64,000 bases of DNA from Avibacterium gallinarum. GTDB taxonomy: Bacteria > Pseudomonadota > Gammaproteobacteria > Enterobacterales > Pasteurellaceae. Position numbers and translations under genes: made by a program. The notes beneath the pieces were generated by a model. The model made no database searches and was not told the origin of the DNA. It saw nothing but the letters and a program-made list of their open reading frames with translations. This document shows positions 1 to 7,868 of the stretch, in pieces. Location of the stretch: positions 1-64,000 of the forward strand of contig NZ_PQVJ01000011.1 in assembly GCF_002921135.1 (NCBI RefSeq), in the 5' to 3' direction. The stretch's first letter is position 1, and each line of letters begins with the position of its first letter.

Positions 1-16
1 AATGTGATTAAGCATT

Positions 17-104
17 GTAGGTGGGCTTTAGCCCACCTAAAACAAAAGCATAGGCACCTCCACGGTGTGAAAACGGCAAAATGGTGGGCTAAAGCCCCTC
101 CTAC
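17..104. repeat. Inverted-repeat intergenic element
   Basis: Two copies of a motif built on TGGGCTTTAGCCCA face each other: 17-38 (itself a hairpin, AGGTGGGC-TTTA-GCCCACCT at 19-38) and, inverted, 83-104. Both outer ends read GTAGG/CCTAC. No reading frame is plausible here. It looks like a small non-coding repeat of the MITE or terminator-like kind; whether other copies exist in the genome cannot be seen from this window. Confidence 0.55.
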
Positions 105-137
105 TAGATATGAAGCCGTCTCATAACTTCCCATGTA

Positions 138-249
138 AATTGCCTTCATTTTTAACAAATTTTTAGAAAAGTAACGCCTGAACGCAGCATAGCGAGTATG
201 GGCTTACTTTTCGTTAAGAAAATTTGTTAAAAATGAAGATAAGCAATTT
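138..249. repeat. Long palindrome upstream of gyrA
   Basis: The left arm (138-164) and right arm (219-249) are nearly perfect reverse complements, sharing the block CTTCATTTTTAACAAATTTT. A second inner pair (about 167-178 and 201-210, AAAAGTAACGCC/GGCTTACTTTT) continues the foldback, so the whole stretch could form one long cruciform or RNA hairpin. It is not a simple rho-independent terminator. A mobile non-autonomous element or a repetitive extragenic palindrome is likely. Confidence 0.6.
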
Positions 250-270
250 AGTCGGGTGCTTTTTTCTTTG

Positions 271-428
271 CCTACTTTCTTTTGAGCAAGCAAAAGAAAG
301 TAGGTCGCTCAACGAGCGAAACTCGTTATTAATCACAAAGAAAAAAGCAATTTATTTACTTGATTCCATTCGGGGAAACGCAAAAGAAAGGAAATCGCAA
401 ACGGCGAAACTCGTTATCAATCCCAAAC
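271..428. repeat. Hairpin plus degenerate tandem repeat before gyrA
   Basis: Positions 271-304 form a perfect 14-bp hairpin (CCTACTTTCTTTTG, loop AGCAAG, complement), followed by a small GCTC/GAGC hairpin at about 307-317. The segment from about 290 to 344 (GCAAAAGAAAG...CGAAACTCGTTAT) returns in degenerate form at about 380-428, making an imperfect direct repeat. An open frame crosses the area but has no ribosome binding site, and it runs into gyrA in another frame, so it is treated as non-coding. Confidence 0.5.
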
Positions 429-512
429 AAAAAACCAACATAACGATTAGAGAAATCATTGAAATTATGCTACAATCTCGCCTAATTTTTTATCTAATTA
501 GGGAATATTTCA

Positions 513-3161
513 ATGACGAATTTGGTTTCAAACGTTACCCCTGTGAGTATTGAGGAAGAGCTGAAATCTTCCTATCTTGACTACGCAATGTCCGTGATTG
601 TTGGGCGTGCGTTGCCTGATGTGCGTGATGGGTTAAAGCCGGTACACCGCCGTGTTTTATATTCAATGGATCAAAGTGGCATTACCTATAATAAAGCCTA
701 TGTAAAATCTGCCCGTGTGGTGGGTGATGTAATCGGTAAATATCACCCACACGGTGATAGTGCGGTTTATGACACCATTGTGCGTATGGCGCAGCCGTTT
801 TCATTGCGTTATATGTTGGTGGACGGTCAAGGTAACTTCGGTTCAGTTGATGGCGATGCGCCAGCGGCAATGCGTTATACCGAAGTGCGTATGCAAAAGA
901 TCACGCAGGAATTATTAACGGATTTAGACAAAGAAACCGTGGATTTCTCGCCAAACTATGATGGCAAAGAAATGATCCCTGATGTGTTGCCAACCAAAAT
1001 TCCAGCCTTGTTAGTCAATGGTTCATCGGGGATTGCGGTGGGTATGGCAACCAATATTCCCCCACATAATTTAGGTGAAGTGTTAGACGGTTGTTTGGCT
1101 TATTTAGACAACGAAGACATCACCATTGATGAATTAATGCAATTTATTCCTGGCCCAGATTTCCCAACGGCTGCGTTAATTAATGGTCGCAAAGGCATTG
1201 AAGATGCCTATAAAACAGGGCGTGGAAAGGTTTATGTGCGTGCCAAAGCGGAAATTGAAACTAGCGAAAAAGGCCGCGAAACCATTATCGTGACGGAAAT
1301 TCCTTATCAAGTAAACAAAGCGAAATTGGTGGAAAAAATCGCTGAGTTGGTGCGTGATAAAAAAATCGAAGGCATTAGCAACGTGCTTGATGTATCCAAT
1401 AAAGAAGGTTTCCGTATTGAAATTGAAGTGAAACGTGATGCCGTAGGCGAAGTGGTGTTGAACAACCTTTATGCACTCACCCAAATGCAAGTGACCTTTG
1501 GTATCAATATGGTGGCGTTGGATCACGGTCAGCCGAAATTATTCAATTTAAAACAAATCATTGAAGCCTTTGTGAAGCATCGCCGTGAAGTGGTGACACG
1601 CCGTACAGTGTTTGAACTGCGTAAAGCCCGTGAACGTGCGCATATTTTAGAAGGTTTAGCCATTGCCTTAGCCAATATCGATCCAGTTATTGAATTAATT
1701 CGTGCATCAAAAACCGGTGATGAAGCCCGTGAAGCCTTGCTTGCACGCGGTTGGGATTTAGGCAACGTGAGTGGAATGTTAGAAGCGGCAGGAATGAATG
1801 CTTCTCGCCCTGAAGATCTTGCGCCAGAATTTGGCGTGCGTGATGGGCTATATTACCTTTCTGAAGAACAAGCCCGCGCTATTTTAGACTTACGTTTACA
1901 ACGTTTGACTGGCTTAGAACACGAAAAAATCGTTACTGAATATCAACAAATTTTGGTCGAAATTGGCGAATTATTACGCATTTTAAATAGCACTGAACGC
2001 TTAAGAGAAGTGGTGTGTGAAGAGTTAGAACGCGTTAAAGCGGAATTTAACGATGAACGCCGCACTGAAATCACAATGGCATCAGGCGATATTAATTTAG
2101 AAGATTTAATCGCACAAGAAGATGTGGTGGTAACCCTTTCTCACGAAGGTTATGTGAAATATCAACCACTTACCGATTACGAAGCACAACGCCGTGGCGG
2201 TAAAGGTAAATCTGCAACCAAGATGAAAGAAGAAGATTTCATCGAAAAATTACTGGTCGCCAACACCCACGATACGATTTTATGTTTCTCTAGCCGTGGA
2301 CGTTTATACTGGCTCAAAGTGTATCAATTACCGCAAGCCAGCCGTGGCGCGCGTGGTCGTCCAATCGTCAATATTCTGCCATTAGATGAAAACGAGCGTA
2401 TTACCGCAATCTTGCCAATTTCTGCTTATGAAGAAAATAAATTTGTGGTGATGGCAACCGCAGGCGGTATGGTGAAAAAAATCGCCCTAACTGAATTCAG
2501 CCGCCCACGTTCAAACGGGATTATTGCCCTTAACTTGCGTGATGAAGATGAACTTATCGGCGTGGACATTACAGACGGTTCAAACGAGATTATGCTGTTC
2601 TCATCACAAGGACGCGTGGTGCGTTTTGCAGAAAGCGCAGTGCGCCCAATGGGACGTACCGCAACAGGGGTGCGCGGCATTAAATTAGCCCTAACTAACG
2701 ATCTAGTGGAAGATGAAAGTGCGGTGGAAATTGAAGAAATTTCTGACGATAACAGCGAAGAAACCCTTGATCTGAATATCGACAAAGTGGTGTCGCTGGT
2801 GATCCCGAAAGATAACGGCGCAATCCTTACCGCAACGCAAAACGGTTATGGTAAACGTACCGATTTAGCGGAGTATCCAACCAAATCGCGTAACACCAAA
2901 GGGGTGATTTCTATCAAGGTGAGCGAGCGTAACGGTAAAGTGGTTGCCGCGACCCAAGTGGAAGAAAATGACCAAATTATGCTGATTACCGATGCGGGAA
3001 CCTTAGTAAGAACTCGCGTTAGCGAAGTAAGCATTGTTGGACGAAACACCCAAGGGGTTCGCTTAATTCGCACCGCCGAAGACGAGCAAGTAGTAAGCCT
3101 TGAGCGTGTTTGTGATGTGGACGATGAAGAATCGGACATTGAAACAGACAATGTAGAATAA
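513..3161 (+). CDS. gyrA: DNA gyrase subunit A
   Basis: GyrA is the breakage-reunion subunit of DNA gyrase, which with GyrB introduces negative supercoils using ATP. The 882 residues cover the whole family length. The catalytic tyrosine is Tyr122 in [10 protein letters not shown]. The quinolone-resistance region [14 protein letters not shown] keeps Ser83 and Asp87 in Escherichia coli numbering, which is the susceptible form. The C-terminal wrapping domain begins with the GyrA box QRRGGKG needed for DNA wrapping, and the protein ends in the usual acidic tail. The gene stands alone, with palindromic repeats upstream and a hairpin terminator immediately downstream. Identity is certain. Confidence 0.98.
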   Translation: MTNLVSNVTPVSIEEELKSSYLDYAMSVIVGRALPDVRDGLKPVHRRVLYSMDQSGITYNKAYVKSARVVGDVIGKYHPHGDSAVYDTIVRMAQPFSLRYMLVDGQGNFGSVDGDAPAAMRYTEVRMQKITQELLTDLDKETVDFSPNYDGKEMIPDVLPTKIPALLVNGSSGIAVGMATNIPPHNLGEVLDGCLAYLDNEDITIDELMQFIPGPDFPTAALINGRKGIEDAYKTGRGKVYVRAKAEIETSEKGRETIIVTEIPYQVNKAKLVEKIAELVRDKKIEGISNVLDVSNKEGFRIEIEVKRDAVGEVVLNNLYALTQMQVTFGINMVALDHGQPKLFNLKQIIEAFVKHRREVVTRRTVFELRKARERAHILEGLAIALANIDPVIELIRASKTGDEAREALLARGWDLGNVSGMLEAAGMNASRPEDLAPEFGVRDGLYYLSEEQARAILDLRLQRLTGLEHEKIVTEYQQILVEIGELLRILNSTERLREVVCEELERVKAEFNDERRTEITMASGDINLEDLIAQEDVVVTLSHEGYVKYQPLTDYEAQRRGGKGKSATKMKEEDFIEKLLVANTHDTILCFSSRGRLYWLKVYQLPQASRGARGRPIVNILPLDENERITAILPISAYEENKFVVMATAGGMVKKIALTEFSRPRSNGIIALNLRDEDELIGVDITDGSNEIMLFSSQGRVVRFAESAVRPMGRTATGVRGIKLALTNDLVEDESAVEIEEISDDNSEETLDLNIDKVVSLVIPKDNGAILTATQNGYGKRTDLAEYPTKSRNTKGVISIKVSERNGKVVAATQVEENDQIMLITDAGTLVRTRVSEVSIVGRNTQGVRLIRTAEDEQVVSLERVCDVDDEESDIETDNVE

Positions 3162-3165
3162 AAAC

Positions 3166-3192
3166 AAAGTGGGCAATTCGCCCACTTTCTCT
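3166..3192 (+). terminator. gyrA terminator
   Basis: A 9-bp perfect stem AAAGTGGGC/GCCCACTTT with a five-base loop begins five bases after the gyrA stop codon and is followed by a pyrimidine-rich CTCTTT tract. Confidence 0.75.
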
Positions 3193-3263
3193 TTACCCAA
3201 AGCTGAAACCTTTTTTCACACTGGACTTTTAAAATCCCAAACCATTCTATAGGAATTTAGACA

Positions 3264-3611
3264 ATGATTTTTTATGCTATTTACACCCACTTTTTCTGTG
3301 CTTTTATTAGCTTAGGGCTATTTATTATTCGAGCCTTAATGCAATTTGCTGGAAAAGATTGGCGCGCCATAAAATTACTCAAAATCCTACCGCACTTATC
3401 TGATACGCTAATTATCGCAAGCGGTGCAATCTTATTATTCTCCCTAGGAATAGGCTTCCCTTGGTGGATTATCGCCAAATTTGCCTTATTAATTAGCTAC
3501 ATCATTTTTGCCGCTAAGTTTTTCAAACGTGGCACAGCTAATAACCCAGTGGCATTTCTGCTTGCATTAATTTCATTTATTGGCGCAATGCTACTCGGCT
3601 ACAACCATTAA
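3264..3611 (+). CDS. SirB2 family membrane protein
   Basis: This small integral membrane protein of 115 residues has about four hydrophobic helices (near residues 5-25, 43-62, 66-86 and 95-112). Sequence and length fit the SirB2 family (Escherichia coli YchQ), named after a Salmonella invasion-gene locus; its biochemical role is not established. An AGGAAT element precedes the ATG, and a hairpin terminator follows the stop. It has no obvious functional link to gyrA upstream or to the di-iron protein downstream, so it appears to be a single-gene unit. The family call is good; the function is unknown. Confidence 0.75.
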   Translation: MIFYAIYTHFFCAFISLGLFIIRALMQFAGKDWRAIKLLKILPHLSDTLIIASGAILLFSLGIGFPWWIIAKFALLISYIIFAAKFFKRGTANNPVAFLLALISFIGAMLLGYNH

Positions 3612-3626
3612 TCTCATCAAACTCTC

Positions 3627-3657
3627 AAGCGGTTTGGTTTAGCTTAAACCGCTTTTT
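3627..3657 (+). terminator. Terminator after SirB2 gene
   Basis: A perfect 9-bp stem AAGCGGTTT/AAACCGCTT with a ten-base loop is followed by a T run. Confidence 0.8.
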
Positions 3658-3741
3658 CACTTCCCCCTGCCTTTCATTCTCTATAATTCAAAGTGCGGTG
3701 GTATTTTGTAAAATTTTCCCACCTATTTTGAGTTATAAAAT

Positions 3742-3755
3742 CTGATTTAGATCAT
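3742..3755. promoter_or_regulatory. FNR-like box upstream of the di-iron protein
   Basis: The sequence CTGATTTAGATCAT matches the core TGAT-N4-ATCA of the FNR consensus TTGAT-N4-ATCAA, with the two outermost bases different. It lies 96 bases before the ATG of the hemerythrin-like gene. Oxygen- or NO-linked control would suit an iron-sulfur repair protein. Assignment is by motif only. Confidence 0.45.
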
Positions 3756-3850
3756 AAGCCGACCACCTTTTCTTAAAAAGAAGTTGGGATTATCAACCAA
3801 ATACCTTAGTATTTTTGTCAGGTTTAACAATACAATATTAAGGTCAAATT

Positions 3851-4354
3851 ATGTCATTAGAAAATAGAATGAAACAAGCCGATCAACAATGGCAAAGTGC
3901 TAGTTATCAAGATACTATCTCGCATATCCTGTCGCGTTTTCATCAACGTCATCGTGAACAATTGCAAGAGCTAATTCCCCTTGCAGAAAAAGTAGAAGAA
4001 CGTCACGCTGATCACCCTGATTGTCCAAAAGGTTTAGCTGACGCGCTAAAAAATGCCTATGCGGATTTGTCTAGCCATATGATGAAAGAAGAACAAATCT
4101 TGTTTCCAATGATCCAAGCAGGTAATTATATGATGGCTCGAATGCCTATTCAGGTAATGGAATTTGAACACGATGAACATGGCGCAACGATTGAAGTGCT
4201 ACGCACTCTTACTCACAATATGACGCCACCAGCTGATGCTTGCACTTCTTGGCGCAATCTCTACCAAGGTATTCAAGAGTTTTGTGATGATCTGCAAGAA
4301 CATATTCACACAGAAAATAATATCTTATTCCCGCGTGTATTAAGCGAACAATAG
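3851..4354 (+). CDS. Hemerythrin-like RIC/YtfE-type di-iron protein, short form
   Basis: This 167-residue protein aligns with the C-terminal hemerythrin domain of the iron-sulfur cluster repair protein YtfE/RIC, which repairs clusters damaged by nitric oxide or oxidants. The di-iron ligand pattern is preserved: His31 in FHQRH, His76 and Glu80 in SSHMMKEEQ, His107 in EFEHDEHG, and His151 and Glu155 in EHIHTENN. The usual N-terminal ScdA_N domain (about 55 residues with a Cys-Cys motif) is missing. The upstream 200 bases do not encode it in any frame, so this is not a recent truncation. An FNR-like box and a terminator frame the gene as its own transcription unit. Whether the short form still acts in repair, or only senses or stores NO or oxygen, is open. 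Confidence 0.85.
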   Translation: MSLENRMKQADQQWQSASYQDTISHILSRFHQRHREQLQELIPLAEKVEERHADHPDCPKGLADALKNAYADLSSHMMKEEQILFPMIQAGNYMMARMPIQVMEFEHDEHGATIEVLRTLTHNMTPPADACTSWRNLYQGIQEFCDDLQEHIHTENNILFPRVLSEQ

Positions 4355-4373
4355 TCACAGCAATAATAATGTT

Positions 4374-4405
4374 AGCACCTTAAGGCGGTTTAAGGTGCTT
4401 TTTTA
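4374..4405. terminator. Bidirectional terminator
   Basis: A 10-bp perfect stem AGCACCTTAA/TTAAGGTGCT with the loop GGCGGT and a T run lies between the rightward di-iron protein gene and the leftward qseC. It reaches into the last codons of qseC and can serve both. Confidence 0.8.
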
Positions 4406-5775
4406 TTCAATAAAATCTCCACCCAAAACCCTTTCTCCCCACGCAAATTCTCGGCATTTTTATACCACACTTGGTAGTGATGTAATTGGGCGATCCGTTG
4501 TACGATAGATAATCCCAAACCGCTGCCTTTTTCATTTTGGCCTGCGGGGCGGTAGAAGCGTTGGCCGAGTTTATCTAGGGCATCATCAGGGACGCCACCA
4601 CCGTTGTCGGCAATGATGAGTTTATCTTGTTGTAAAATAAGGCGAATTTCGCTGCCTTTAGGGCAATAGGCAATGGCGTTGTCGATCAGATTGCGTAGCA
4701 TTAAAGAAAGCAATAATGGTTCGCCTTGTTGCGTATTGGGTTTGCTCAGCTGTTCAAAAATTAATGTGATCCCTGCTTTTTCGGCTTTTAAATAACGCTC
4801 AGCTACAAGCTCGGTGATTAATTTATCCCATTCAATGGTGTTAAGATGGGCTAATTCATTGAGATTATCTAAGCGCGAAAGTGTAAGCAGCTGTTCCACC
4901 AATTGGCTTGCGCGATCGATGCCTAGCGTAAGGTTTTGCAATGCTTGATTACGCATTGTTTCATCATCGCCTGCCATTTGTGCGAGTTCAGTTTGAATAC
5001 GCAACGCAGTGAGCGGACTACGCAATTCGTGCGCTGCATCAGATGTAAAACGCCGCTCTCTGAGTAGGCTGGTTGCGGTGCGGGTGAAAAATTGATTCAA
5101 ATTTTGCACTAATGGCAAGATTTCTTTTGGCACTTGCTGCGTGTCGAGCGGTTGTTCATCATCAGGGTTACGCTGGCTCACTTGTTCACTCACATTGCGC
5201 AATATGGACAGTTCGCGGCTAATGGCCCAAATAATCACGGCAAGTAACACAGGCAGACTAGCAAACCAAATCCACATTTGACCTAGCACCATTTTTTCGA
5301 CTAATTCTTGGCGATATTCCAGCTCTTGTCCCACGGCGATCATTAATCTGCCTTCCGCCGCAGGCAGCCAAAAAATTCGCCATTCATCGTCATCACCTTG
5401 CAAGGTGGTGTTATTAAAGCCCCTTTTCGGTTCATAAATAAAATTGTTGCCGTTTTCGCTATCACTGAGCAGTATTTCACCATCGTGATTAAAAATCGCA
5501 AAGGCAAGGGCGTCATCATCGTAATTTTGTCTTTTGCGAAAGTGCGGTGGTTTTTGGCGATAGTTTTTTCCTTCAGGACGGTAGCGCTCAATTAAAATAC
5601 TTCTTAAATGCGAAGTAGCTAACCGTTTGGCGAATAAAATCTGTTGTGTATCAAAAACTTCGTTTACTTGGCTACGCGCTGCCGACCACGCAATCGCCGT
5701 AGAAGCCAGCCAAATAGCGCTAGCTAACAGGGAAAGAATGAGAATTAGGCGAAGACGTAAACTGCGTGGTTTCAT
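4390..5775 (-). CDS. qseC: Sensor histidine kinase QseC
   Basis: This is the membrane kinase of the QseBC two-component system; the Haemophilus influenzae counterpart is known as FirS and responds to ferrous iron. It has an N-terminal transmembrane helix, a periplasmic sensor segment, a second helix (WIWFASLPVLLAVIIWAI), a HAMP-like linker, and the H-box around AAHELRSPLTALR. The N-box LRNLIDNAIAYC and the ATP-lid motifs DNGGGVP and GSGLGLSIV follow. The start used here is the ATG at 5775, preceded by an AGGA ribosome site and one base from the qseB stop; an upstream start at 5802 would overlap qseB. It is the last gene of the ygiW-tenA-qseB-qseC cluster. Confidence 0.92.
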   Translation of the reverse strand: MKPRSLRLRLILILSLLASAIWLASTAIAWSAARSQVNEVFDTQQILFAKRLATSHLRSILIERYRPEGKNYRQKPPHFRKRQNYDDDALAFAIFNHDGEILLSDSENGNNFIYEPKRGFNNTTLQGDDDEWRIFWLPAAEGRLMIAVGQELEYRQELVEKMVLGQMWIWFASLPVLLAVIIWAISRELSILRNVSEQVSQRNPDDEQPLDTQQVPKEILPLVQNLNQFFTRTATSLLRERRFTSDAAHELRSPLTALRIQTELAQMAGDDETMRNQALQNLTLGIDRASQLVEQLLTLSRLDNLNELAHLNTIEWDKLITELVAERYLKAEKAGITLIFEQLSKPNTQQGEPLLLSLMLRNLIDNAIAYCPKGSEIRLILQQDKLIIADNGGGVPDDALDKLGQRFYRPAGQNEKGSGLGLSIVQRIAQLHHYQVWYKNAENLRGEKGFWVEILLNKKAP

Positions 5776-5776
5776 T

Positions 5777-6442
5777 TTATTCCTCGATTGTGCCAAGGGC
5801 ATAGCCTACGCCGTGTACCGTGCGAATAAACGGTTTGCCGAGCTTTTGGCGTAAATTGTAAATATGCACTTCCAATGCATTGCTGCTCACTTCATCGTTC
5901 CAAGTATAGAGTTTTTCTTCAATAAATCCGCGAGAAAGCACCCGCTCTTTGTTATGCATAAACAGTTCAAGTAGTTTGTATTCCGTCGCCGTGAGCGAAA
6001 CTTCTTGATTACGCAAAAAGGCTTTGTGCTGCCCCAGATCAAGGCTCACTACACCGTGGGTGAGCAGCGATTGCGTTTGCCCATAACGGCGGCGAATGAG
6101 CGCTTGTAAGCGAGCAACCACTTCGCCTAGCGCAAAGGGCTTGCCGAGATAATCGTCCGCGCCGAGCTGCAAACCTTCAATACGTTGTTCTAAGCTATCT
6201 CGTGCGGTTAAAATAAGTACAGGCACATCTTGATTAGCTTTGCGCCATTGTTGCAACACCTGCAAGCCATCTTTTTTCGGCAAGGTGAGATCGAGCACCA
6301 CGGCATCATAAGGGGCGGAAGCCAAGGCCTGCATACCGCTTTCGCCGTCTTGAAACCAATCGACACTGAAACCTGATTTGCCGAGCCCAATGTTAAGCCC
6401 ATCACCGATCAAAGGATCGTCTTCAATTAATAAAATTCGCAT
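5777..6442 (-). CDS. qseB: Response regulator QseB
   Basis: QseB is an OmpR-class regulator of 221 residues, partner of the QseC kinase encoded one base downstream. The receiver domain carries acidic residues at the start (IEDDP), the phosphoacceptor Asp51 in [12 protein letters not shown] and the conserved lysine in LGKPFALGE. The C-terminal winged-helix DNA-binding domain includes [13 protein letters not shown] and ends at GVGYAL. In Haemophilus influenzae the orthologue (FirR) controls the adjacent ygiW gene. A direct repeat fitting the PmrA/QseB site lies in front of ygiW here (7831-7847), which suggests the same circuit. An uptake signal sits between this gene and tenA. Confidence 0.93.
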   Translation of the reverse strand: MRILLIEDDPLIGDGLNIGLGKSGFSVDWFQDGESGMQALASAPYDAVVLDLTLPKKDGLQVLQQWRKANQDVPVLILTARDSLEQRIEGLQLGADDYLGKPFALGEVVARLQALIRRRYGQTQSLLTHGVVSLDLGQHKAFLRNQEVSLTATEYKLLELFMHNKERVLSRGFIEEKLYTWNDEVSSNALEVHIYNLRQKLGKPFIRTVHGVGYALGTIEE

Positions 6443-6461
6443 AATTTTAACCGCACTTTAG

Positions 6462-7112
6462 TTAGCTTAAATCTAGCCCCATTTGCCAAAAGTCAATTTC
6501 CATTCGTGTCGCCGTGGTGAAAATATGTTGTAATTGTTGCTGTTGCTTTGCTGAAACATTTTCAAATAATCCGTTGATCATTGCGCTAAACTCCGCCGTA
6601 GTTTGTTGAAAATCTTGTGCGGCGTAAGTATCGATCCATTTCTGATAAGGATTATTCGGTGTTGGCGCTTGGCTGCCGAGCATTTTGCCGATTGCCGCAT
6701 AGCCCAACATACAAGGCGCGAGGGCAGTATAAAGTTCCGCAAGCCCACCTTTGATGCCACAATCTAGCACATAACGCGTGTAGGCTACACAAGCGGTAGA
6801 TTCAGGCACTTTTTGCAGATCTTGCTCGGAAATGCCCCATTCTTGACAGAATGCGATGTGCAACTGAATTTCTTTCAGCAACACCTCATTGGCTTGGTGA
6901 GCGGTGTGAATTTCAGCAAAATTATCTGCTTTGAAAATACCTAGCGATAATGCACGGCTGTACTGAAAGAGATAGAGATAATCTTGCTGTAAATAATGTT
7001 GAAAGCATTGGCGTGGCAGGCGACCTGCAGCGAGCTGCTGTACAAAGGAATGTTGGATATAATTATCCCAATAAGGCTGGCTTTGGGCGATCAGGTTTTC
7101 TACGGTAAGCAT
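6462..7112 (-). CDS. tenA: TenA family thiaminase II
   Basis: TenA enzymes hydrolyse aminopyrimidine products of thiamine breakdown so that the pyrimidine can be salvaged. The 216-residue all-helical protein has the conserved early FVQQL...GxL block, the candidate catalytic cysteine in APCMLGYAAIG (near residue 134) and the C-terminal glutamate in TRMEIDFW. It sits between ygiW and qseB, a place where other Gammaproteobacteria have no gene. No thiamine riboswitch is visible upstream: the 120 bases before it hold only the ygiW terminator. Expression may therefore come from its own promoter or by read-through from ygiW. Confidence 0.88.
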   Translation of the reverse strand: MLTVENLIAQSQPYWDNYIQHSFVQQLAAGRLPRQCFQHYLQQDYLYLFQYSRALSLGIFKADNFAEIHTAHQANEVLLKEIQLHIAFCQEWGISEQDLQKVPESTACVAYTRYVLDCGIKGGLAELYTALAPCMLGYAAIGKMLGSQAPTPNNPYQKWIDTYAAQDFQQTTAEFSAMINGLFENVSAKQQQQLQHIFTTATRMEIDFWQMGLDLS

Positions 7113-7166
7113 TTGATTTTCCTTTTATGTTGAAGTAAATAATGCCATCTTGTCCCATTTACCACA

Positions 7167-7199
7167 TAAACCCAATGAGCAAAATGCCCATTGAGTTTA
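7167..7199 (-). terminator. Hairpin between ygiW and tenA
   Basis: An 11-bp stem with one mismatch (TAAACCCAATG/CATTGAGTTTA) lies about 40 bases after the ygiW stop codon on the leftward strand. It is a probable terminator or attenuator limiting read-through into tenA-qseBC. Confidence 0.55.
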
Positions 7200-7238
7200 G
7201 CCTAAAAAGATAAATTTGCGAATGGAATCTTTTCGCAA

Positions 7239-7769
7239 TTAATTACTTTTTGCCACTTTTGCAACGCGTTGAACTTCCAATTCTAATTTTTTATCGGATT
7301 TATCCACTTCCGCAAGAATTTTCACTTCATCATTTGGCGTGATCGTTTTACCACGCCACGCGTGCGGCTCAATTTCCACTTCAATTTCACCGCTCTTATC
7401 GCGGAATAAGAAATCATCTTTGCTTAATTGTTTAACAATATTTCCTTGTAAAACAATGCGTTGATCATCTTTCCAAGTCGCTTGCTCGCTAATTTGGCTT
7501 ACAGGTAAATTATTTGCAAAGGATTTTTTACCATTGGCTTGCGGTTGTGGATTAGCTGGATCCACAAATCCACCGCGTTTTTTGTGCTCTTTTTTATGTT
7601 TATGATGATGCTTTTTCTGCGCTTTTTCTGCTTTTTCAGCATCTGGTACGATTTGCGCTTTTTGTTCCACTGCGGCAGCTTGTTGATTGGCTGCTGGTAA
7701 ATTCTCTGCACTAACCACAAGGCTAGCAGTTGATAATAGTAAAATTGTTGCTAAACTAAGTTTTTTCAT
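7239..7769 (-). CDS. ygiW: YgiW-type periplasmic OB-fold (BOF) protein with a His/Lys-rich insert
   Basis: This secreted 176-residue protein has a clear signal peptide (KKLSLATILLLSTASLVVSA, cleavage near residue 21). A linker follows and becomes strongly basic and histidine-rich at residues 52-65 (KKHHHKHKKEHKK). The bacterial OB-fold domain spans about residues 82-172 (SEQATWKDDQRIVLQGN, FLFRDKSGEIEVEI, AWRGKTITPNDEVKI). YgiW proteins are linked to stress resistance and lie next to qseBC in several genera. The ATG at 7769 has a good GGAG ribosome site; a longer frame upstream lacks a signal peptide. The histidine cluster would be able to bind metal, which fits a ferrous-iron-responsive QseBC system, but that is inference. 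Confidence 0.87.
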   Translation of the reverse strand: MKKLSLATILLLSTASLVVSAENLPAANQQAAAVEQKAQIVPDAEKAEKAQKKHHHKHKKEHKKRGGFVDPANPQPQANGKKSFANNLPVSQISEQATWKDDQRIVLQGNIVKQLSKDDFLFRDKSGEIEVEIEPHAWRGKTITPNDEVKILAEVDKSDKKLELEVQRVAKVAKSN

Positions 7770-7789
7770 TGTTAAACTCCTTTCAAATG

Positions 7790-7807
7790 ACAAGACGGCT
7801 GTCTTGT
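7790..7807 (-). promoter_or_regulatory. Small hairpin in the ygiW 5' leader
   Basis: ACAAGAC/GTCTTGT with a GGCT loop lies 20 bases before the ygiW start codon. It could be an RNA leader structure or an operator. No family match is claimed. Confidence 0.3.
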
Positions 7808-7830
7808 TGGGAACATTAAAACAAAGAAAT

Positions 7831-7847
7831 ATTAAGAGAATCTTAAG
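7831..7847 (-). promoter_or_regulatory. PmrA/QseB-type box upstream of ygiW
   Basis: Read on the ygiW strand, the site is CTTAAG-ATTCT-CTTAAT, a direct repeat of the YTTAAK half-site with five-base spacing. This is the known binding pattern of PmrA and QseB. It lies 62-78 bases before the ygiW start codon and is also within 40 bases of the divergent aminotransferase start, so QseB could act on both. Confidence 0.6.
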
Positions 7848-7868
7848 ATAGGCAAAAAGGAAAAAATA

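Noticed and set aside
224-553. Open frame of 109 codons before gyrA
   Set aside because: No ribosome site, made of repeat sequence, and it overlaps the gyrA start in another frame.
513-3161. Quinolone resistance substitutions in GyrA
   Set aside because: Ser83 and Asp87 are both wild type.
7113-7238. Possible thiamine riboswitch before tenA
   Set aside because: The conserved CTGAGA-type core is not present; the stretch holds only the ygiW hairpin.
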